Below, piece after piece: positions 1-6,581 of a stretch of 14,275 nucleotides of DNA. The stretch lies in contig NZ_JAVHLH010000044.1 in NCBI RefSeq assembly GCF_031082345.1, forward strand, positions 1-14,275, read 5' to 3'. The notes under the pieces were generated by a model that was not told the DNA's origin, searched no databases, and saw nothing but the letters and a program-made list of their open reading frames with translations. How positions within the stretch are numbered: the first letter of the stretch is position 1; every line of letters begins with the position of its first letter. This DNA comes from Brevundimonas sp. (GTDB lineage: Bacteria; Pseudomonadota; Alphaproteobacteria; Caulobacterales; Caulobacteraceae). The translations under genes were made by a program, and so were the position numbers.

Positions 1-30
1 GATGCGGCGCCGTTTCTGTTTGGCCCTATC

Positions 31-51
31 GCCTCTCGCGCGGCGAGAGGC
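31..51. promoter_or_regulatory. Perfect 9-bp hairpin upstream of rnd
   Basis: Positions 31-39 (GCCTCTCGC) and 43-51 (GCGAGAGGC) are exact reverse complements around a 3-base loop. There is no T-tract on either side, so it is not a textbook terminator, but it is the only strong structure before rnd. It could end transcription of a gene to the left of the window or cap the 5' end of the rnd-lpt transcript. The rest of positions 1-87 shows no promoter I trust. Confidence 0.5.
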
Positions 52-87
52 TACTTGAGGGCGGAAGATTTCGCCGGGACCGACCGT

Positions 88-702
88 ATGACCGTATTCT
101 TGCACGAGGGCGACCTGCCCGACGGCCTCGACCTCGGCCCCGAGGTCGCGATCGATTCCGAGACCATGGGCCTGCGCTTCCGGCGCGATCCCCTGTGCGT
201 GGTGCAGCTGTCGGCAGGCGACGGCGACGCCCATGTCGTGCGCATGAACCGCCCCGGCTACGACTGCCCGAACCTCAAGCGCCTGCTGACCGACCCGAAG
301 GTGCTGAAGCTGTTCCACTTCGGCCGTTTCGACATCGGCATGTTCCAGCTCCACCTCGGGGTCGAGACCCGCCCGGTCTACTGCACCAAGATCGCCTCGA
401 AGCTGGCCCGCACCTACACCGACCGCCACGGGCTCAAGGACGTGGTCCGCGAACTGGCCGGCGTCGACCTGTCCAAGGCCCAGCAGAGCTCGGACTGGGG
501 CGCGCCAGAGCTGACCCCCGCCCAACTGGAGTACGCCGCCTCCGACGTCCTCTACCTGCATGCCGTCAAGGCCCGGCTGGACGAGATGCTGGCGCGCGAG
601 GGCCGCGCCGAACTGGCCCGCCAATGCTTCGACTTCCTGCCGTCCCGCTCCGCCCTGGACCTCGCCGGCTGGGACGAGATGGACATTTTCGCGCACACCT
701 GA
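88..702 (+). CDS. rnd: Short RNase D-type 3'-5' exoribonuclease
   Basis: The product (204 aa) is a DEDDy-family 3'-5' exonuclease related to RNase D, which trims RNA 3' ends (tRNA precursors in the known family) with two metal ions. The catalytic pattern is visible: D23 and E25 in the IDSET motif (ExoI), D82 in HFGRFD (ExoII), and Y149 with D153 in EYAASD (ExoIII). It ends soon after the exonuclease domain and so lacks the C-terminal HRDC domains of the ~375-aa E. coli enzyme; this short form is common in alphaproteobacteria. I chose ATG 88 because the protein then begins right at the fold. An in-frame TTG at 55 would add 11 residues. Its TGA shares one base with the lptC ATG, so it is probably co-transcribed with the lpt genes. 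Confidence 0.9.
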   Translation: MTVFLHEGDLPDGLDLGPEVAIDSETMGLRFRRDPLCVVQLSAGDGDAHVVRMNRPGYDCPNLKRLLTDPKVLKLFHFGRFDIGMFQLHLGVETRPVYCTKIASKLARTYTDRHGLKDVVRELAGVDLSKAQQSSDWGAPELTPAQLEYAASDVLYLHAVKARLDEMLAREGRAELARQCFDFLPSRSALDLAGWDEMDIFAHT

Positions 703-1358
703 TGACCGAACCCGCCGACACGCGCGACCAGGCGGACGAGGCCCGCATCGCCGCCACGGCGGCGGCCTTCCGCGCCCGCTCCCGCCGTGTGCAGCTTCTG
801 CGCCGCATCCTGCCGGTGGCCATCGTCGTGCTGGCGGGCGGGACCATCAGCTGGATCGTGCTGCGCAGCGTCATCTCCGACGTCGAACGCAAGGCCGGCG
901 CCTCGCGCGAGGTCACGCTCGAGAAATCCCGCTTCCTCGGTCAGGACGCCCAGGGCCGCAGCTTCGTCATCGGCTTCGAACGCGCGGTCCGGGACGCCGA
1001 CACCGGCCGCTTCCGCCTCGTCGGCCCGGCCCTGCGGCTCAATCTCGGCGCCCGCAAGGTCACCACCCTGACCGCCGACGGCGGCGTCTATGACGAGGCG
1101 GCGAAGACCGTGACCATCGGTCCGAACGTGCGGATTTCGGACGGCGGCTCCGGTTTCGACCTCGTCACGCCCGAGGCGGTGGTCAACACGGAGACGGGCG
1201 TCGTAACCGGAACCAAGGGCGTCCAGGGCTCCGGCCCCCTTGGAACCGTCACCGCTTCGTCCTATGCGATCTATGAACAGGGCGAACGGGTCGTGTTCAG
1301 CGGCTCGGGTGATAACAAGGTGCGCGGAACCATCAACGCCGCGAGGTCGGACGGATGA
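702..1358 (+). CDS. lptC: LPS export protein LptC
   Basis: The product (218 aa) is the bitopic inner-membrane protein that receives lipopolysaccharide from the LptB2FG transporter and passes it to periplasmic LptA. A charged cytoplasmic N-terminus (about residues 1-35) is followed by one transmembrane segment (about 36-55, ILPVAIVVLAGGTISWIVLR) and a periplasmic beta-rich domain of OstA/LptC type. The sequence is divergent, as usual for LptC, and the call leans on this topology plus position directly before lptA and lptB. The start ATG overlaps the rnd stop by one base (TGATG) and the stop overlaps the lptA start (ATGA). Both overlaps point to translational coupling. Confidence 0.88.
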   Translation: MTEPADTRDQADEARIAATAAAFRARSRRVQLLRRILPVAIVVLAGGTISWIVLRSVISDVERKAGASREVTLEKSRFLGQDAQGRSFVIGFERAVRDADTGRFRLVGPALRLNLGARKVTTLTADGGVYDEAAKTVTIGPNVRISDGGSGFDLVTPEAVVNTETGVVTGTKGVQGSGPLGTVTASSYAIYEQGERVVFSGSGDNKVRGTINAARSDG

Positions 1359-1837
1359 GCATGACCAGAACCCTGACGACGGCGGCGATCGCCCTGGCCC
1401 TCGCAGCCCTGCCCACCGTGGGCGGAACGCAGAGCTTCCAGGGCGGCCAGCCGATCATGTGGGGCGCCGACGAGGTGTCGCGCACGCCCACCGTGCTGTC
1501 CCTGCGCGGGCGGGCCGAACTGACCCAGGGCGACAACCGCATCCGGGCCGACCGGGTCGAGGGAACGATCGCCGACGGCGTCCTCAGCCGGGTCGAGGCC
1601 TCGGGCAACGTCTATTTCGTCACCCCGGACCAGACCATCCGCGGCGACCGCGCGGTCTATACGCCGGCCAACGACACCATCGTGCTGAGCGGCGACGTCA
1701 TCCTGACCCAGGGCGAGAATGTCATGACCGGCGGCCGGCTGACCTACAACACCCGCACCGGGGCGGCCGAAATGGACGGCGCCGGCGACGGCGGCCGCGT
1801 CCAGGGCGTCTTCTACCCCGAAAGCAGCGGGAACTGA
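1355..1837 (+). CDS. lptA: LPS periplasmic bridge protein LptA
   Basis: The product (160 aa) is a small OstA-family periplasmic protein that polymerises into the beta-jellyroll bridge carrying LPS from LptC to LptD. A signal peptide is visible (residues 1 to about 26, with the hydrophobic run TAAIALALAALPTVGG). The mature part repeats short strand-turn units such as GRAELTQGDNRIRADRVEG and GDVILTQGENVMTGGRLTYN, typical of OstA folds. Two start codons are possible, ATG 1355 and ATG 1361. The GAGG at 1341-1344 is better spaced for 1355, which also gives the 4-base ATGA overlap with lptC. It lies 20 bases before lptB in the same operon. Confidence 0.92.
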   Translation: MSMTRTLTTAAIALALAALPTVGGTQSFQGGQPIMWGADEVSRTPTVLSLRGRAELTQGDNRIRADRVEGTIADGVLSRVEASGNVYFVTPDQTIRGDRAVYTPANDTIVLSGDVILTQGENVMTGGRLTYNTRTGAAEMDGAGDGGRVQGVFYPESSGN

Positions 1838-1857
1838 GCCCCGGCTCGGCCTGACCT

Positions 1858-2652
<795 letters not shown>

Positions 2653-2668
2653 GGACGGCAGGCGACGC

Positions 2669-3955
2669 ATGAGGGTTCTTGTCGTCGGCGCGTCTGGACT
2701 GATCGGCGGCCATGTCGTCGCGCGCCTGCTCGAAGAGGGGTTCCAGGTGACCGGCGTCGGCCGGGACGTTACGGCGGCGCGCCGACGGGTCCCGGGAGTC
2801 GCCTGGCGATCGCTGGATATGGCCTCATCGGGCGTCGAGGCGTGGCTTCCGGTCCTGGATGGCATGGCGGCCGTGGTGAACTGCGCCGGCGCCTTGCAGG
2901 ACAATCCGGGTGACGACCTGGCCGGCGTGCACGTCCGGGGCCTCGCCCGCCTGGCCGAGGCCTGCGAGGTCGCAGGCGTCCGGCGGTTCATCCAGATATC
3001 GGCATCGACCATCGACCGCGGGGCCGACGCCTTCAGCACGACCAAACAGGCGGGGGACGCCGCCCTGGGGCGGACCGGACTGGACTGGCTGATCCTGAGA
3101 CCCGGGCTGGTGCTCGCCCCCTCCGTCCACGGAGGCAGCGCCCTGCTGCGGGGTCTCGCCGGATTTCCGGGATTCCTGCCGGCGGTCCACGCCGACGCCG
3201 CCATCCGGCTGGTGTCGGTGGAAGACCTCGCCGAGGCGGTGGTGCGCGGCCTTGCCGTCGGGGCGCCCTCGCGTGTCGCGCTGGATCTGGTCTCGGCCGA
3301 GTCGGTGAGTCTGGGGACGTTGCTCGTTCGACTCCGCGCCTGGCTGGGGTTTGCGCCGGTCCCGCTGCTGGAAGTGCCGAGGCCCGTGGCGCGGTTCACG
3401 GCCCACATCGCCGACTTGGCCGCCTGGCTGGGCTGGCGAAGCCCGATGCGCAGCACCGCCCTGGGCCAGCTGGCGGGCGGCGTGGACGGTCGGGCCGACG
3501 ACGCCGCCGTCCTTGGCCTCGACCTGCGTTCGTTTGACAGCATTCTGGCCCGGCGGCCCTCGTCCGTGCAGGACCGCCGTCACGCGCGCACCTATTTTTT
3601 GACGCCGGTGGTCCTGACGGGCCTGTCGTTGTTCTGGCTCGTCTCCGGCCTGGTCGGCCTGGCGTCGCGGGCGCAGGCGACGGCGGTTCTCACCCAGGCC
3701 GGACTGTCGCCTGATCTGTCGCGCGGACTTGTCCTGGCGGGGATCGCGGTCGACATCGCCCTGGCCGTGCTTGTGCTCGTGCGGCGGACGTCCGGCTGGG
3801 CGCTGGCGGGCATGATCGCGGTCACCCTGGCCTATCTGGCCGGCGCGACCCTTTGGCGACCCGACCTCTGGCTCGATCCCCTGGGGCCATTGGTCAAGAC
3901 GCTGCCCGCCGCCCTGCTGGCCCTGTGCGCCCTGGCCCTGCGGGAGGAGAAATGA
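2669..3955 (+). CDS. SDR-type NAD(P)-binding protein fused to DoxX-like membrane domain
   Basis: The product (428 aa) is a two-part protein. Residues 1 to about 300 form an atypical/extended short-chain dehydrogenase Rossmann domain with the nucleotide-binding motif GASGLIG (7-13), NCAGAL at 71-76 and a Ser at 111. The usual catalytic YxxxK reads F122-STT-K126, so the tyrosine is replaced by phenylalanine. Residues about 309-425 carry four hydrophobic helices (about 309-333, 352-371, 376-396, 404-425) resembling the DoxX-like domain found at the end of such SDR proteins. The substrate is unknown. It is probably a membrane-tethered redox or nucleotide-sensing protein. It starts 16 bases after lptB, without a visible promoter, and its stop overlaps the start of the DUF2269 gene, suggesting the two products act together. 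Confidence 0.85.
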   Translation: MRVLVVGASGLIGGHVVARLLEEGFQVTGVGRDVTAARRRVPGVAWRSLDMASSGVEAWLPVLDGMAAVVNCAGALQDNPGDDLAGVHVRGLARLAEACEVAGVRRFIQISASTIDRGADAFSTTKQAGDAALGRTGLDWLILRPGLVLAPSVHGGSALLRGLAGFPGFLPAVHADAAIRLVSVEDLAEAVVRGLAVGAPSRVALDLVSAESVSLGTLLVRLRAWLGFAPVPLLEVPRPVARFTAHIADLAAWLGWRSPMRSTALGQLAGGVDGRADDAAVLGLDLRSFDSILARRPSSVQDRRHARTYFLTPVVLTGLSLFWLVSGLVGLASRAQATAVLTQAGLSPDLSRGLVLAGIAVDIALAVLVLVRRTSGWALAGMIAVTLAYLAGATLWRPDLWLDPLGPLVKTLPAALLALCALALREEK

Positions 3956-4431
3956 CCCTCCTGCTGGTGATCAAGCTGGTTCATGTGATCGGGGCCGCGG
4001 TTCTGCTGGGGACTGGGGCCGGCATCGCCTTCTTCATGCTGATGGCGCACCGGACCGGCGATGCGCGGCTGATCGCCCATACCGCCGGGGTGGTCGTCGT
4101 GGCCGACACCCTGTTCACGGCCACGGCCGTCGTCCTCCAGCCCCTGACCGGCCTCTGGCTGGCCAGCCTGTCGGGCTATGGCCTGGCCGAGTTCTGGATC
4201 CTCGCCAGCCTCGGGCTCTACGCCGTGACGGGGCTGTTCTGGCTTCCGGTGGTCTGGATCCAGCTCAGGCTCAGGGCGCTGGCCCGTCAGGCGGCCGACG
4301 CCGGCGCGCCCCTGCCGCCGGCCTATCACCGTCTCTGGCGCATCTGGTTCGCCTGCGGCTTCCCGGCCTTCGCGGCGGTTCTGGCCATCTTCTGGCTGAT
4401 GATCGCCCGACCGTCCGCCTGGCCGGCATAG
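3952..4431 (+). CDS. DUF2269 family integral membrane protein
   Basis: The product (159 aa) is almost entirely hydrophobic, with four predicted membrane segments (about residues 3-31, 43-70, 80-103 and 130-152). It begins MTLLLVIKLVHVIGAAVLLG, as DUF2269 proteins do, with a histidine in the first helix (H11). An in-frame ATG at 3853 lies inside the upstream gene and is not the likely start: ATG 3952 follows a purine-rich GGGAGGAGA ribosome site and overlaps the upstream TGA as ATGA. Coupling to the SDR-DoxX gene suggests a partner role in a small membrane complex; I recall this pairing from other genomes. No biochemical function is known to me. Confidence 0.85.
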   Translation: MTLLLVIKLVHVIGAAVLLGTGAGIAFFMLMAHRTGDARLIAHTAGVVVVADTLFTATAVVLQPLTGLWLASLSGYGLAEFWILASLGLYAVTGLFWLPVVWIQLRLRALARQAADAGAPLPPAYHRLWRIWFACGFPAFAAVLAIFWLMIARPSAWPA

Positions 4432-4436
4432 ACCCT

Positions 4437-4451
4437 CCGCCGGGGCGGCGG
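4437..4451. terminator. Short GC hairpin between convergent genes
   Basis: CCGCC (4437-4441) and GGCGG (4447-4451) can pair across a 5-base loop in the 23-bp gap between the convergent DUF2269 and M20 genes. It has no T-tract and only five pairs. It is the only candidate for a shared terminator here, and the call is weak. Confidence 0.2.
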
Positions 4452-4454
4452 CGT

Positions 4455-5750
4455 CTAAGCGCCTTCCAGACTCAGCCGCGTGATCAGCACCGCCGCCCGC
4501 TGCGACTGGCGCACCAGACTGTCCAGATCGACCCATTCGCCCTCGGCGTGGGCCCCGCCGCCCGAAATCCCCAGTCCGCCCAGCGTATCCACGTCCGCGG
4601 CGACGAAGCCGCTGTCGGCCGCCCCGCGCCGGGCCGGGTCGTACTCCGCCATCTCGGGAAGGCCGAGGTCGCGGTTGACGGCGTTCAGTCGCGCCAGCAG
4701 CGCCCGGTTGCCCTCGCTCGGGGCCATGGGCGGATAGCCGGTGTCCGCGAACGCCAGTTCGGCGTCGGTGTGCGGCAGGTGGTCGTCGACGATGGCCAGC
4801 ATCCGCGCCCGCACCCGCGCGTCCTGCTCCGGCGTCAGGGTGCGCAGGTCGCCGCGGGCGATGGCGGTCGAGGCGACGATGTTTGTCTTGCCCGAGGCGG
4901 TGACGTTGAAACCCTCGGCGTCGATGGCGGCGGGCGTGCCGCCGGCGATGACCCCGACGTTGTAGGTCAGGTTCGGCTCCGGCAGCTCCCGCCGGAAGCC
5001 GTCGAGGATGCGCGCCGTCTCATAGATGGCGCCATAGCCCAGCGTGTCGTTGAACACCCCGCTGGAATGGCCGGTGCGGCCCGTGGCGGTCAGCGTCCAG
5101 TTGGTCGAGCTGCGCCGCGCCACCGTGCCGAACTCGGCCCCGTCGTCGATGGCCAGGTTCTCGAACTCAAGGGCATAGGCCGCCGCCCGCCCCGCCTCGA
5201 CCAGGTCCCGCCGCGCAATCGCCACCGGCGACCCGACCCGCTCCTCGTCGCCGGTCAGCACCACCGTCACATTGGCCTCGTCCAGCGTCCCCGCCGCCTG
5301 CATGGCGCGCAGCGCCGCGATGATGACCACCACCCCGCCCTTGTCGTCGCCGATCCCCGGCCCGACGGCCCGGCTCCCGTCGCGCTCGAAGGTCTGGAAC
5401 GGGCTCTCGACCTCGAACACCGTATCCAGATGGCCGATCAGCAGCACGTTGCGGCCCCGCCCCGGATGGGTGGCCACCAGATGCCCCGCGCGCCCCGTCT
5501 CGCTCATGTCGACCCAGCGCACGGCGAACCCCAGCGGCTCCAGCTCGGCCCGGACCATCTCGCCCGTGGCCCGCACCCCCGGCAGGTTCAACGTGCCGCT
5601 GTTCTGGTTCACCAGCCGCTCCAGCAGGGCGATGTGGCGGTCGTGCTCCCGCTCGACTACCTGCATCATGGTCTGCTCGGCGGGCGTGGCCTGGGCCATC
5701 GCGGCGCCGGGCAGGGCCAGACAGAGCAGGGCGGTCAGGATCAGGCGCAT
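4455..5750 (-). CDS. Secreted M20-family metallopeptidase (carboxypeptidase G2-like)
   Basis: The product (431 aa) is a two-zinc M20 hydrolase that probably cleaves a C-terminal residue or amide bond in the periplasm. A signal peptide is clear (MRLILTALLCLALPGAAMA, cleavage before Q20). Likely metal ligands and catalytic residues follow the glutamate carboxypeptidase pattern: H107 and D109 in GHLDT, D135 in GPGIGD, E169 and E170 in TGDEE, E195 in ALEFE, and H401 in GGGAHAEGE. The lid/dimerisation domain lies between (about 208-325). ATG 5750 is chosen over the in-frame ATG at 5795 because it opens directly on the signal peptide. The gene opposes all its neighbours and is not part of the lpt or rpoN operons. 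The substrate cannot be read from sequence. Confidence 0.9.
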   Translation of the reverse strand: MRLILTALLCLALPGAAMAQATPAEQTMMQVVEREHDRHIALLERLVNQNSGTLNLPGVRATGEMVRAELEPLGFAVRWVDMSETGRAGHLVATHPGRGRNVLLIGHLDTVFEVESPFQTFERDGSRAVGPGIGDDKGGVVVIIAALRAMQAAGTLDEANVTVVLTGDEERVGSPVAIARRDLVEAGRAAAYALEFENLAIDDGAEFGTVARRSSTNWTLTATGRTGHSSGVFNDTLGYGAIYETARILDGFRRELPEPNLTYNVGVIAGGTPAAIDAEGFNVTASGKTNIVASTAIARGDLRTLTPEQDARVRARMLAIVDDHLPHTDAELAFADTGYPPMAPSEGNRALLARLNAVNRDLGLPEMAEYDPARRGAADSGFVAADVDTLGGLGISGGGAHAEGEWVDLDSLVRQSQRAAVLITRLSLEGA

Positions 5751-5831
5751 GGGCGTTCTCTCTCGCAACGGGCCGAGGCTTGCCGATCCCTGCACCGGAG
5801 TAAAGCCGGCGCTTCGCCCCCGGCCTCACCA

Positions 5832-5863
5832 CCGTCATCCTCGGGCTTGACCCGAGGATCAGA
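5832..5863 (+). repeat. Inverted repeat copy 1 (REP-like palindrome)
   Basis: This 32-base unit has the core CCTCGGGCTTGACCCGAGG. It is an exact reverse complement of positions 5938-5969. By itself it folds as a 9-bp stem (5837-5845 with 5851-5859) around the loop CTTGA. Palindromes with a GGGCTTGACCC centre recur between genes in alphaproteobacteria, as far as I recall, so this looks like a dispersed repeat rather than a gene-specific site. Confidence 0.85.
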
Positions 5864-5937
5864 GGCGAGAGGCGGACTGTGCGGCGGTGACGGCCCCGCA
5901 CCCCCGCCCGTGCGTCGCCCGACGGAGCACCGGACGG

Positions 5938-5969
5938 TCTGATCCTCGGGTCAAGCCCGAGGATGACGG
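5938..5969 (-). repeat. Inverted repeat copy 2 (REP-like palindrome)
   Basis: This is the exact reverse complement of 5832-5863 over 32 bases. The identity stops sharply at both ends. The two copies enclose 74 bp with no coding content, giving a 138-bp element with perfect terminal inverted repeats, comparable to a paired-REP unit or a miniature element. I see no target-site duplication at its edges. Confidence 0.85.
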
Positions 5970-5986
5970 AGAGGGATGACGGAGAG
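5961..5986 (+). repeat. 13-bp tandem duplication
   Basis: GGATGACGGAGAG occurs twice in direct succession (5961-5973 and 5974-5986). The first copy overlaps the right end of inverted repeat copy 2, so the duplication seems to have arisen at the element's edge, for example by slippage or imprecise insertion. Confidence 0.8.
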
Positions 5987-6113
5987 GGGCTGTGAGCGGT
6001 GCGGATCTTCAGACGGTGATCAACAGTCCCTCGCGACCCATTGCGGACGCTGCGCCGTCACTGCCATGCTGCGAGCGAAGTCCCGCGCGGTTGGGCAAGA
6101 TGGAGCACGAAGA

Positions 6114-6461
6114 ATGATCGGCGTGATCGTGGCTGCTCTGTTGGCTGGCGGCTCGGCTGCGGTCGATGAGCCAGCTAGGCAGAACTGCGCTTCGTTCTAT
6201 TTTCTTTATTTCCCAGCCTCTCGGGCCACGGTCACTGCCGGAGAAACGAAATGGGAAGGCTACCTCTCCGACTACGATCCTTCGACCGCGCTCTCAGGTT
6301 CGTTTCGCCTCTGCCCGGTGGGTGGCCGGGTAATTGTTTCGACGGTCGCTGGTGATGTGACGGTGACGGTCCCGCCGGGCATGGTCGAGGCGCATATTCT
6401 GATCGACTCGCAGGACTTGCCTGCCACACGCATAGACACCGAGGCCCCCCTTCTCGACTAG
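6114..6461 (+). CDS. Hypothetical small exported protein
   Basis: I do not recognise this 115-aa product. It opens with a short hydrophobic stretch (IGVIVAALLAGGSAA, residues 2-16) that could be a signal peptide. The remaining ~95 residues look beta-rich, with two cysteines (C25, C67) that could form a disulfide, and an acidic C-terminus. ATG 6114 is preferred because it gives the signal peptide; a frame open from 5976 would add 46 unconvincing residues. Codon choice differs from the neighbours: third positions are less uniformly G/C and the 6190-6215 stretch is T-rich. That suggests recent acquisition or weak constraint. It sits alone between repeats and rpoN. Confidence 0.5.
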   Translation: MIGVIVAALLAGGSAAVDEPARQNCASFYFLYFPASRATVTAGETKWEGYLSDYDPSTALSGSFRLCPVGGRVIVSTVAGDVTVTVPPGMVEAHILIDSQDLPATRIDTEAPLLD

Positions 6462-6464
6462 CAG

Positions 6465-6502
6465 AGCGGGGGAGTCTCAGGCGTCGGCCCAACGCCCCCG
6501 CT
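6465..6502 (+). terminator. Hairpin after the hypothetical gene
   Basis: AGCGGGGG (6465-6472) is complementary to CCCCCGCT (6495-6502), an 8-bp GC-rich stem with a 22-base loop, starting 3 bases after the stop codon. No T-tract follows, so intrinsic termination is uncertain. It could separate this gene from the rpoN transcript. Confidence 0.35.
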
Positions 6503-6522
6503 TAGACCCCGTTAACCGTTCG

Positions 6523-6557
6523 GGCCACAGAGTGGCCGCAGCAAGTTTCGGGCCACT
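6523..6557 (+). promoter_or_regulatory. Alternative hairpins in the rpoN leader
   Basis: Three related segments lie 25-59 bases before the rpoN start: GGCCAC (6523-6528), GTGGCC (6532-6537) and GGCCACT (6551-6557). The middle one can pair with the first (6 bp, 3-base loop) or, extended by A6531, with the last (7 bp, 13-base loop), but not with both. The arrangement could switch leader folding or mark a protein-binding dyad. No function is proven. Confidence 0.4.
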
Positions 6558-6581
6558 CGGTCCGGCAGGGGGCTGCGAACA

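Larger units (their letters stand above)
5751..6113. other. Non-coding stretch with dispersed-type repeats
   Basis: This 363-bp interval separates the minus-strand M20 gene from the plus-strand small exported protein. It holds the inverted 32-bp repeat pair and the 13-bp tandem duplication listed separately. A reading frame from 5976 passes through it, but that part has no family-like content and its start lies inside the tandem repeat, so I do not treat it as coding. No convincing promoter stands out for either flanking gene. Confidence 0.6.

Noticed and set aside
5834..5969. CRISPR-like array from the repeated palindromes
   Set aside because: There are only two copies, in opposite orientation, with a single 74-bp gap and no cas genes; this fits a REP-type pair.
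5976..6113. N-terminal extension of the small exported protein, starting at 5976
   Set aside because: The start lies inside a 13-bp tandem repeat and the added 46 residues would bury the signal-like segment; ATG 6114 is better.
6531..6546. Sigma-54 -24/-12 promoter for autoregulation before rpoN
   Set aside because: TGGCC is present but no GC doublet and TTGC-like -12 follow at the required spacing.
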